10,284 nt of DNA from an uncultured Hungatella sp. Its GTDB lineage: Bacteria; Bacillota; Clostridia; Lachnospirales; Lachnospiraceae. Each line of letters begins with the position of its first letter. Position 1 is the stretch's first letter. The notes beneath the pieces were generated by a model. The model had not been told where the DNA came from, ran no database searches, and saw only the letters and a program-made list of their open reading frames with translations. Where the stretch lies: the NCBI GenBank assembly GCA_910588325.1, contig CAJUPP010000097.1, positions 1 to 10,284 on the forward strand. The letters run 5' to 3'. The position numbers and the translations under genes were made by a program. This document shows, one piece after another, positions 1-6,050 of this stretch.

Positions 1-73
1 GTCCTGAAATATTAACGATTTCCTCTAAAGCATATTTGCCAGCCGCCAACATACAAAGCGCAACCTCCTTCAT
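1..73 (-). pseudogene. C-terminal fragment of an Rpn-type nuclease/transposase (remnant, runs off the window edge)
   Basis: The minus strand reads about 24 codons from an ATG at 73, including the stretch LCMLAAGKYALEEIVNISG. This resembles the helical C-terminal tail of Rpn/PD-(D/E)XK 'recombination-promoting nuclease/putative transposase' proteins, where a 'ML..GK.sLEEIa..sGLs' segment is common. An in-frame stop (TAA) lies two codons upstream of the ATG and there is no ribosome binding site, so the catalytic N-terminal part is missing here and this is probably a relic. The frame is still open at base 1. The family match rests on a short low-complexity tail and is tentative. Confidence 0.4.
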
Positions 74-96
74 TGAATTTTACAATCTGGATATAT

Positions 97-246
97 CTAT
101 CTGGTAGACGGTTCTGCGTTTAGTTCTAAAATAACACAATCATCCTTGATGGTGATTGCCTCCACGTTCCCGGCCTCCACTTCCTCCATCATGGCGATGA
201 ATCCGGGATAGTCGGACCGGGTTCCGGAGATTCCTTCACTAACCAT
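97..246 (-). pseudogene. serine recombinase (resolvase-family) fragment
   Basis: The minus strand encodes 49 residues from an ATG at 246 to a TAG at 97. Residues 3-34 read SEGISGTR, YPGFIAMMEE, VEAGNVEAITIKD. This is the conserved serine-recombinase stretch usually seen as 'EGiSGT...rPgF..Mm.d...G.id.iivKdlsRl.R'. The match stops exactly where 'LSRLGR' should follow and becomes DCVILELNAEPSTR and a stop. The catalytic-Ser N-terminal segment is absent, because an in-frame TAA lies a few codons upstream of the ATG. No Shine-Dalgarno sequence precedes it. I read this as a leftover of an integrated element with an internal deletion, not as a working gene. Confidence 0.5.
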
Positions 247-292
247 GAGAAAATCTCGTGATTAAGAAGTCATTTAGAATATATATCACTAT

Positions 293-324
293 AAAAAAGC
301 CTATCAAACATCAGCTGATAGGCT
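293..324 (-). terminator. rho-independent terminator
   Basis: A perfect 9-bp inverted repeat (AGCCTATCA 298-306, TGATAGGCT 316-324) with a 9-nt loop is followed, in minus-strand reading, by a run of six T (plus-strand A 293-298). It lies 56 nt beyond the stop of the 71-codon ORF, so it probably ends the yebC/thrH/small-ORF transcript. There is no T-run on the plus-strand side, so it is directional. Apart from this hairpin and a weak GGTAtcacaTACC repeat near 342, bases 247-379 show nothing else. Confidence 0.8.
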
Positions 325-379
325 CTATAAATCTTTAACAAGGTATCACATACCGGATGACTATATCAGGAATTATCAC

Positions 380-595
380 TTACATTTTAATCTTTGCTGT
401 CTCTTTACTAATTAACTTACTTTCGATTGCTAACACATCCGGAAATATAAGATTTGAACCTTTTCTCTGAATTGTTAATACTTTACTGGCCTTTTCTTTC
501 AATTTCTTCTCCAAAACACCATTTACTCGAACCGGCACCTTGGCATTTGAATCAATACATTCAATTTTCACATATTCCGATGTTATCGGACACAT
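380..595 (-). CDS. hypothetical 71-residue protein
   Basis: I do not recognise this protein. It starts MCPITSEYVKIECID and is lysine-rich and basic, with a 'KVPVRVNGVLEKKLKEKASK' segment at residues 19-38 and an otherwise beta/amphipathic composition. It has no signal peptide or membrane helix. Cys2 and Cys13 are the only cysteines, so any zinc ribbon would be incomplete. It begins 31 nt after the ThrH stop. An AGGAGA lies about 17 nt before the ATG, which is long for a Shine-Dalgarno. It is followed by a good terminator on the same strand, which supports it being transcribed. It adjoins mobile-gene debris, so it could be an accessory or relic gene. Confidence 0.45.
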   Translation of the reverse strand: MCPITSEYVKIECIDSNAKVPVRVNGVLEKKLKEKASKVLTIQRKGSNLIFPDVLAIESKLISKETAKIKM

Positions 596-626
596 ATTCT
601 AAATAAGAAAAGTCTCCTGCTTGTCT

Positions 627-1232
627 TCACAAACACATAGCACCTTTTATTGCCGCCAGCAGCTCCCCATACTCCTCAAAAGCCGGAAACTGGGGATAAT
701 CCGCCTTGATTTTATCTGTACTGCGGAATAGAAATCCTGCCTTGCTGGCTTTTATCATTCCCAAATCATTGTAGCTGTCGCCGCTGGCAATGGTGTCATA
801 GCCCACAGACTGAAGCGCCTTTACCGTAGCCAGTTTGGACTCCTTGGTGCGCATGCGAAAACCGGTAATCTCGCCGTCCGGCGCCACTTCCAGGGTATTG
901 CAGAAAATCGTGGGCCATCCCAGCTTCTTCATCAGAGGCTGTGCAAACTGGGTGAAGGTATCGCTGATGATGATTACCTGGGTAAAGGAGCGAAGCTCAT
1001 CCAAAAACTCCTTTGCACCGGGAAGAGGCTCAATGGTTGCTATGGTCTCCTGAATCTCCTTAAGCCCCAGATGATGTTCCTTTAAAATACCGAGACGCCA
1101 CCGCATCAGCTTATCATAATCCGGCTCATCCCGGGTGGTGCGTTTCAGTTCCGGTATACCGCTTGCCTTGGAAAATGCAATCCATATCTCCGGTACCAAA
1201 ACTCCTTCCAAATCCAAACAAGTTATATACAT
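627..1232 (-). CDS. thrH: ThrH-type bifunctional phosphoserine phosphatase / homoserine phosphotransferase
   Basis: This is a 201-residue HAD-superfamily protein, the same size as Pseudomonas ThrH (about 205), which it matches closely from the N-terminus ('CLDLEGVLVPEIWIAF'). HAD motif I is D7-L-E-G with Glu9 in place of the second Asp, as in ThrH. Motif II is S90-D-T, motif III is probably K133, and motif IV is G151-DSYND156. ThrH removes phosphate from L-phosphoserine, the last step of serine synthesis, and can pass the phosphate to homoserine. It is a soluble cytoplasmic enzyme. The ATG at 1232 has GGAGGG 7 nt upstream. It follows yebC by 32 nt and is almost certainly co-transcribed with it. 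The family assignment is strong. Whether the phosphotransferase activity is physiological cannot be seen from sequence. Confidence 0.9.
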   Translation of the reverse strand: MYITCLDLEGVLVPEIWIAFSKASGIPELKRTTRDEPDYDKLMRWRLGILKEHHLGLKEIQETIATIEPLPGAKEFLDELRSFTQVIIISDTFTQFAQPLMKKLGWPTIFCNTLEVAPDGEITGFRMRTKESKLATVKALQSVGYDTIASGDSYNDLGMIKASKAGFLFRSTDKIKADYPQFPAFEEYGELLAAIKGAMCL

Positions 1233-1264
1233 GGACTTACCCTCCCTATCTGAAAAATGTACGG

Positions 1265-1993
1265 TTACTCATCCCAGTTATGATAAACTGCCTGCACGTC
1301 ATCGTCGTCATCCAGAAGATCCAGAATCCGGTTCAGCTTCTTTACGGTGTCCTCGTCGGTCACTTCCGTCCATGTCTGAGGAATCATGGTCACATCTGCC
1401 TGCATCATGGGAATGCCCGCCTTCTCCAGCGCCTCGCGGACTGTGCTGAAATCATCCGGCGCCGTATAAACCTCGTAGCTGTCCTCTTCCTCGGCAAAAT
1501 CCTCTGCCCCTGCATCCAGGGCTGTCATCATCAAATCATCCGGGTCCATGTCGCACTCTTCCTTGTCGATGATAATCTGGCCTTTCTTGTCAAACATGTA
1601 GGATACGCTTCCCTGAGCGCCTACATTGCCGCCGCCCTTGGTAAACGCGCTTCTTACGTTAGCCGCAGTACGGTTCTTGTTGTCTGTCAAGGTGTCTACA
1701 ATGATGGCTACGCCGCCTGGGCCGTATCCTTCATAGGTCAAAACTTCGTAATTGACGGAATTGGCATCTCCGGCTGCCTTCTTAATGCCCCGGTCAATGG
1801 TATCGTTGGGCATGTTGTTGGCTTTGGCCTTGGCAATGACATCGCGCAGCTTGCTGTTGTTGGCCGGATCCGGCCCGCCCTCCTTCACGGCAACGGCAAT
1901 CTCACGCCCGATAACCGTGAAAATCTTGCCCTTAGCTGCGTCATTTCTCTCTTTTTTATGCTTGATATTGGCAAACTTTGAATGTCCTGACAT
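1265..1993 (-). CDS. yebC: YebC/TACO1/PmpR family protein
   Basis: This 242-residue protein is full length for the YebC/PmpR/TACO1 family. The N-terminal domain carries the signature SGHSKFANIKHKKERND (residues 2-18) and the KEGGPDPANNSKLR segment (37-50). The central domain has YEGYGPGGVAIIVD (87-100) and NKNRTAANVRSAF (105-117). The acidic C-terminus ends LLDDDDDVQAVYHN. Family members were long annotated as transcriptional regulators. More recent work on YebC and mitochondrial TACO1 points to a role in translation, helping ribosomes through difficult (proline-rich) stretches. Its ATG at 1993 has AAAAGGAG 9 nt upstream, and a promoter of its own is visible at 2059-2087. It is the first gene of a transcript continuing into thrH. 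Confidence 0.95.
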   Translation of the reverse strand: MSGHSKFANIKHKKERNDAAKGKIFTVIGREIAVAVKEGGPDPANNSKLRDVIAKAKANNMPNDTIDRGIKKAAGDANSVNYEVLTYEGYGPGGVAIIVDTLTDNKNRTAANVRSAFTKGGGNVGAQGSVSYMFDKKGQIIIDKEECDMDPDDLMMTALDAGAEDFAEEEDSYEVYTAPDDFSTVREALEKAGIPMMQADVTMIPQTWTEVTDEDTVKKLNRILDLLDDDDDVQAVYHNWDE

Positions 1994-2058
1994 GTAATAA
2001 ACACTCCTTTTCTACTCTGCTTTCATACTTTTGGCACCCTTATGTGCATATTTTATTT

Positions 2059-2087
2059 ATTTTATCACCAATAGGTTTATCTGGCAA
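2059..2087 (-). promoter_or_regulatory. sigma-A-type promoter for yebC-thrH
   Basis: Reading the minus strand, the -35 box is TTGCCA (2087-2082) and the -10 box is TAAAAT (2064-2059), with exactly 17 nt between them. A second TAAAAT sits at 2055-2050 in an AT-rich tract. The start site would lie about 60 nt upstream of the yebC ATG. The match is by eye only. The site lies just downstream of the inserted palindromic element, so yebC can be transcribed independently of the radical SAM operon. Confidence 0.6.
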
Positions 2088-2119
2088 GCATTTTGTCTTG
2101 CCATCTTTGCTTCCCTATT

Positions 2120-2128
2120 CCCGCACAT
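2120..2128. repeat. target-site duplication, left copy
   Basis: CCCGCACAT lies directly against the left terminal repeat of the palindromic element. An identical copy lies at 2273-2281. The match does not extend past 9 bases on either side (T2119 versus A2272; G2129 versus C2282), as expected for a duplication of the insertion target. Confidence 0.7.
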
Positions 2129-2273
2129 GTTACGTTCACAGATACCCTGTGAACGTAACAGCATATGCCCATTTGAAATCGCCTGCGGCGATGGGGCGTA
2201 TGCTTTGGCCCCCCGTAACTGTATTGGCTCATAACGAATCAGCAGAGTGATTCGTCATGGAGTGAACTGTAAC
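2129..2273. mobile_element. MITE-like palindromic element flanked by an 8-9 bp target-site duplication
   Basis: This non-coding element of about 145 bp is bounded by a perfect direct repeat CCCGCACAT (2120-2128 and 2273-2281). The ends form an imperfect terminal inverted repeat: GTTACGTTCAC on the left, and GTTACAGTTCAC when the right end is read inward. Counting C2273 as part of the terminal repeat makes the duplication 8 bp (CCGCACAT). Inside are three consecutive hairpins: a 14-bp perfect stem starting one base outside the element (2128-2141/2147-2160), an imperfect stem with a nested TCGCC/GGCGA core (2161-2203), and an 8-bp perfect stem (2234-2241/2248-2255). No open reading frame for a transposase is present, so it would need one in trans. 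I cannot assign the parent family; an 8-bp duplication fits several IS families. Confidence 0.75.
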
Positions 2274-3832
2274 CCGCACATCTCTACCATCTCTTCATCC
2301 TCTGCTGAGTCCCCTGCTGCCAGGACATCTGCCAAAGAGATCTTCAGCCAGCTACACAAAAGTTTCACACCCTCCGCTTTGTTCGCGCCTGCTGCCACCA
2401 TCTCCAGACAATGATTCTCTGCCAAAACTCGTATCTGATTTTCACATCGGTACCGGCACCAGGCGGCAGCCTGCTTGACCTCGTCCTCTCCCCATTCCTT
2501 TCCCTTGGGACGCAGGAACGTGATTTTATAGATTCTCCCTTCTCTTCTGTACAGAAGGACCCGGCACCCCAGATTCCTTCCCAGCTTTTTCAGAGACTGG
2601 CACCATTCCTCCTTTATGGGATACAGCTTCTGCCTGGTTTCCTCCTTTCCCCTCCATATGACATAACCTCCGCCGCCAAAGACTCCTCCGTCAAACAAAC
2701 ACCGGATTTCCTTACACCTTTTTAATGCAGCCTCATAGGGCAGCGCAGTAGCAAAAAACAGGGAGGTACCTCTTCCTTTCAAAATCTCCAGATCCACCTT
2801 TGTAAGCTCTGATATCTCCTCCGTGCTCTGTTCGCCGCTCCTCCCCTTTCTCTTCCAAACCAGTGTTCCGTCAATATCAAGAAACACTGCTTTCACGGCT
2901 CTGGGAATTCGGAATAAAGGATACTCTCCAAAAAGGAGACGGCTGGTCACATCAGACCGTCCGCCGTATGCCAGATAACAGGAACACAGCCTTCGGCTGC
3001 ATACAGGCTCCTCCGGAAAGCACACAGCCTCTTTTACAGACCCTATCGTCTCTTTTGCAGAACACCTCTCCTGTTCCAAAAAACAGTCATACCAATTTTC
3101 CTTCCTCACCGGGCTGATATTGCAGTTGTGAACTTTTCCGTCCCCTTCTACGAAAATCCTTCCTCTGCATCGGTCAGGTTCTGCCTTTACCGGTACCAGT
3201 TCCCGCCTAAAGAACGGGTCAATCTCCTCAAAGGCCTCCCGCTCCTTTTGGGTATACGGCCGTCTCAGCCCATCCATTTTATTGATCCAAAGATAGATAT
3301 CCTCGGGCAGCATCTCTCTCAGCCGCCGAATCCCAGGCAGATTTCCAGGAACTCCCACAGCGCCTGCGCAGAGAGAAACTCCCTTCTCCAAAAGATGCTT
3401 ACACGTCTCTACAAAGCTTTCCGCCTCTGTCATCTCCGGATGAAATGTTGCCCACAGACGGAGTTTCTCCTTCTTCCCCCCTGCCTTCTGGTACACATCA
3501 AGAAACCGTTCCACAGGAAAACTTAAATTCGTCTGGGCTCCCAAAGCTTCCATACCGTTCAAAGCGGAAAGACGTCCCAGCCCCTCCCAGTACCAGCTGT
3601 GAATCAGCGCCTCCCCATAAGGGACAATCATAAGAGCACCCGGTCCCCGGCCTCTCTCCACAGGCTCAGCCAGACGATCTACGAAGCTTTCCCACTGGCT
3701 CCTGTCTTTATCGTACTCTGCCTTTATTCCTCTGTGTTTTGAAAAGGGGCAGTAACTGCAGTGGTAATTACAGCTTTTTAAGCTGCCTCTGTACAGAATC
3801 ATGGTTTTCCCCATGGCGTTCATCCCATTCAT
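2255..3832 (-). CDS. STM4011-family radical SAM protein fused to a C-terminal HAD phosphatase domain
   Basis: The protein has 525 residues. The N-terminal part (about 1-305) is a radical SAM domain. The [4Fe-4S] motif is C21-NYH-C25-SY-C28, and GRIFVEGDGK...HNCN (224-238) plus late cysteines C278, C283 and C285 suggest an auxiliary cluster. It matches the STM4011 family, whose substrate I do not know. From about 312 a HAD hydrolase follows: motif I D319-ID-GT, motif II near T362, motif III K485, motif IV GD508SAED512, with a cap in between. The first ATG (3832) is preceded by AGGAAGAGG and overlaps the STM4012 gene by 65 nt. ATGs at codons 4, 7 and 11 are possible alternatives. The protein ends only 13 residues after motif IV, because the last five codons and the stop belong to an inserted element. 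HAD enzymes usually carry a longer tail here. Confidence 0.88.
   Translation of the reverse strand: MNGMNAMGKTMILYRGSLKSCNYHCSYCPFSKHRGIKAEYDKDRSQWESFVDRLAEPVERGRGPGALMIVPYGEALIHSWYWEGLGRLSALNGMEALGAQTNLSFPVERFLDVYQKAGGKKEKLRLWATFHPEMTEAESFVETCKHLLEKGVSLCAGAVGVPGNLPGIRRLREMLPEDIYLWINKMDGLRRPYTQKEREAFEEIDPFFRRELVPVKAEPDRCRGRIFVEGDGKVHNCNISPVRKENWYDCFLEQERCSAKETIGSVKEAVCFPEEPVCSRRLCSCYLAYGGRSDVTSRLLFGEYPLFRIPRAVKAVFLDIDGTLVWKRKGRSGEQSTEEISELTKVDLEILKGRGTSLFFATALPYEAALKRCKEIRCLFDGGVFGGGGYVIWRGKEETRQKLYPIKEEWCQSLKKLGRNLGCRVLLYRREGRIYKITFLRPKGKEWGEDEVKQAAAWCRYRCENQIRVLAENHCLEMVAAGANKAEGVKLLCSWLKISLADVLAAGDSAEDEEMVEMCGLQFTP
2273..2281. repeat. target-site duplication, right copy
   Basis: CCCGCACAT lies at the right end of the palindromic element and is identical to 2120-2128. 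In the minus-strand coding frame it spells ATG-TGC-GGG, the Met-Cys-Gly codons that are the last native residues of the radical SAM/HAD protein. Confidence 0.7.
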
Positions 3833-5108
3833 CCATCCTCTTCCTTATCTCAGGCGAAATCAGCTTCGGTCCCAAACTGTCAGAACGTTTCATTCCCTCA
3901 TCGGTCAGAGTCAGAAATCCATGGTCCCGGTTTAAGAAGCCCTCTCTGATCCATGTCTCCAGAATCGGAAAATCCCTTAAAATTTCCGTTCCAAAAAACT
4001 GTTTATACATGTTTTCCGGAATACCCGGGCGTATCAGCAAATGGCGAATCACATAACGCCGCTTTCTTTCTTCCTCAGACAAAAAAATCCCATGGGTAAT
4101 CTTCGTAAAGTCCCTGGTATTCTCAAAACGCTCCAGTTCTTTTATACAATCCGTCTTTGTAATGGCATAGGGCGTGCAGAAATGTAAGCTTCCCAGATAA
4201 CTTCTCCCCCCGCAGCCAAGCGCCAGAGAAGTACCGAAACCACAGTCGGAGAATTTCCTCGTCTCTGCTCCCTTCCTCACAAAACGACGCATGGAATCCT
4301 GACGATATCCCATATCCATAAGATATCCGGCCCCTGTCTCATACTCTTTCACTGCTTCCTTTGGCTCTAAAACCATCCCTTCTCTCATGTCCTTTAAAAG
4401 TCCCGCCCCATGTTTCACATAAAGCGGGTAGAGAAAGATTTCATCCGCTCCCCAGGCAGCTGCCTCTCTTAAAGATTCCAGAAGCGTTTCTCTGGTCTGA
4501 CCTGGAATCCCATAAATAAAATCAAGATTCACACAGGAGAAATCAAACCCCTTTAGCAGCTGCAGTGCCTTCCTTGCCTGGCCGGCACTATGGCTTCGTC
4601 TCAGGGTTTTCAGCTCTTCCTCCTGAAAGCTTTGAATCCCCATGCTGACCCTGGTGACTCCCCGCCTTTTTAACAATTCCAGTTTCTCTTTTGTGGTCTG
4701 ATTGGGGGCAGTTTCTATGACAATCTCCGGATTCCGTTCCAAAACCAGATTGCCTTCCACCATGGCGAACATGCGCTCTAACTGTTCACCTGACAGAATA
4801 AGCGGTGTTCCTCCTCCTATGGTAAAACAGGAAAATTCGGTCCCAGCCGCAGTCAGCATCTCCCTATACTGTTTTATCTGTACCTCCACCCCATCCAGAT
4901 ATCGGTCCACAGCCTCTTTGCTCTGACCTGTCACAGAAAACAGGTTACAATACCCGCATTTTGTCTGGCAGAAAGGAATATGGAGGTAAAGCCCATGGCC
5001 CTTTCCCTTTAAATACTCTCCATAATCCTTTAAATCCACTCCTTCCAGGGAGCGGTAGGCTGTCTTATGGGGGTAACTGTACATATACTGAATATAGATA
5101 TTTTCCAT
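3768..5108 (-). CDS. STM4012-family radical SAM protein (HemN/HemW-like)
   Basis: This 446-residue protein resembles coproporphyrinogen III dehydrogenase/HemW but belongs with STM4012. The SAM-cluster motif is C47-QTK-C51-GY-C54 within LYLHIPFC. Next come the GGGTP loop (98-102), the VIETAPNQ strand (130-137, where HemN has 'iE.nP'), and SMGIQSF (155-161). A HemN_C-like winged-helix region lies towards the C-terminus (about 365-430). It lacks the CxCxxC-type cysteine following the cluster of true HemN, so heme synthesis is not implied. Expected chemistry is radical generation from SAM on an unknown substrate. The ATG at 5108 has AGAGG 5 nt upstream. It starts 21 nt after the STM4013 stop and its end overlaps the STM4011 start, indicating translational coupling. 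Confidence 0.88.
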   Translation of the reverse strand: MENIYIQYMYSYPHKTAYRSLEGVDLKDYGEYLKGKGHGLYLHIPFCQTKCGYCNLFSVTGQSKEAVDRYLDGVEVQIKQYREMLTAAGTEFSCFTIGGGTPLILSGEQLERMFAMVEGNLVLERNPEIVIETAPNQTTKEKLELLKRRGVTRVSMGIQSFQEEELKTLRRSHSAGQARKALQLLKGFDFSCVNLDFIYGIPGQTRETLLESLREAAAWGADEIFLYPLYVKHGAGLLKDMREGMVLEPKEAVKEYETGAGYLMDMGYRQDSMRRFVRKGAETRKFSDCGFGTSLALGCGGRSYLGSLHFCTPYAITKTDCIKELERFENTRDFTKITHGIFLSEEERKRRYVIRHLLIRPGIPENMYKQFFGTEILRDFPILETWIREGFLNRDHGFLTLTDEGMKRSDSLGPKLISPEIRKRMDEWDERHGENHDSVQRQLKKL

Positions 5109-5129
5109 CTTGCCTCTTCTTTAAGTACC

Positions 5130-6050
5130 TTACAGGAAAAAATGTTTATAAGGAACTGTATTGACCATTAAGTGATTGATACCATGAAACTGGCAACCAT
5201 CTTCCCCATAGCAGGTGCCGTGATCCGAACAGCAGATCACAAATGCACCTCCCCGCTTTTTTCTCCATCCTTCAAACAGCCGCCCCAGTTCTTTGTCCAC
5301 ATATCGCAAAGCCGCTCCATGGCTCTTCACACTGTCCTGCCTGGCGCCTTCCAGATAAAAATAATTGGGATAATGAATGGCATCAACATTCAAATACAAA
5401 AAAATTCTCTTGTCTTCCTCCGCCTTCTCTATTTTTTTCAGCAGAAAATCCACCTGGTTTCCGGTACTGTTTTTTACTGCACATCCAAAGGAGGGGTTCC
5501 AATAACTTTTGTTAAAATATCCCGGGAAAACTTTTCCCAGATCTGAGCGCTTATCAAAAAAAGCCACACCCCCTACACACCAGGTATCATACCCTACTTT
5601 CTCCAGCCCTTCCATAATAGTGCTGCCTTTGAATGCATAACTACCCTCAAAAGCCCTGCCTCCCATACCGATCTGTTTTGGAAAAAACAGCATCTCTCTA
5701 TCTGCAAGATTCCTGGCATCAAATCTGCATGGAAGAAAACCGGCAAACATGGCATGATGGGAGGGATATGTAAAATTTCCCGGAGCCTGGCGCTTTTCCC
5801 ACGAGCCATACTGATTCAGCACAGGCGTGTTTCCCTTTTCCTCTTCACTGAGAGCCACATCATACCTGAGGGTGTCCAGGCAGATAAACAGAATATCCTG
5901 GGTGTTCACCACCTGATTCATATCTACGGAAGGTTTCTCTCTCTTTCCTGAAGATGTAAAAATACGGAAGGGGACTTCTTCTGCCACCCCTTTCTCCATA
6001 TTTTTTGTAACCTTCTCATTGCTCATGGCTTCTTCTTTATACTCTTCCAC
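5130..6050 (-). CDS. STM4013/SEN3800-family hydrolase (alkaline phosphatase/sulfatase fold)
   Basis: This 306-residue protein has the metal-binding pattern of the alkaline phosphatase/sulfatase superfamily. DILFICLDTLRYD (52-64) gives Asp59. GNFTYPSHHAMFAGFLP (91-107) contains the probable nucleophile Thr94, where sulfatases have Cys/Ser. VDAIHYPN (222-229) gives Asp223/His226, SDHGTCYGEDG (275-285) gives Asp276/His277, and His289 follows. The pattern, and its place between STM4012 and STM4014, identifies the STM4013/SEN3800 family. The lack of a sulfatase C/S-x-P-x-R motif argues for a phospho-ester or related substrate, but none is known. The GTG start at 6050 is preferred over the ATG at codon 9, because AGAGGTGG lies just upstream of it. 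It overlaps the STM4014 stop by 14 nt. No signal peptide is seen, so it is probably cytoplasmic. Confidence 0.87.
   Translation of the reverse strand: MEEYKEEAMSNEKVTKNMEKGVAEEVPFRIFTSSGKREKPSVDMNQVVNTQDILFICLDTLRYDVALSEEEKGNTPVLNQYGSWEKRQAPGNFTYPSHHAMFAGFLPCRFDARNLADREMLFFPKQIGMGGRAFEGSYAFKGSTIMEGLEKVGYDTWCVGGVAFFDKRSDLGKVFPGYFNKSYWNPSFGCAVKNSTGNQVDFLLKKIEKAEEDKRIFLYLNVDAIHYPNYFYLEGARQDSVKSHGAALRYVDKELGRLFEGWRKKRGGAFVICCSDHGTCYGEDGCQFHGINHLMVNTVPYKHFFL

Noticed and set aside
1163..1981. A 272-codon plus-strand open frame opposite yebC
   Set aside because: It is antisense to a well-conserved YebC gene, has no ribosome binding site, and its translation resembles no protein family.
2128..2203. 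Hairpins after the radical SAM/HAD gene as a rho-independent terminator or riboswitch
   Set aside because: No T-run follows the stems on either strand, and the direct repeat at both ends shows that they are parts of an inserted element.
2128..2255. Tandem inverted repeats as a CRISPR array
   Set aside because: The three hairpins differ in sequence and size, and there are no regularly spaced identical repeats.
3768..5108. Annotation of the HemN-like protein as coproporphyrinogen III oxidase (hemN) or heme chaperone (hemW)
   Set aside because: Its neighbours are the STM4011/4013/4014/4015 families and no heme genes, and it lacks the extra cysteine of the HemN cluster motif. STM4012 explains it better.
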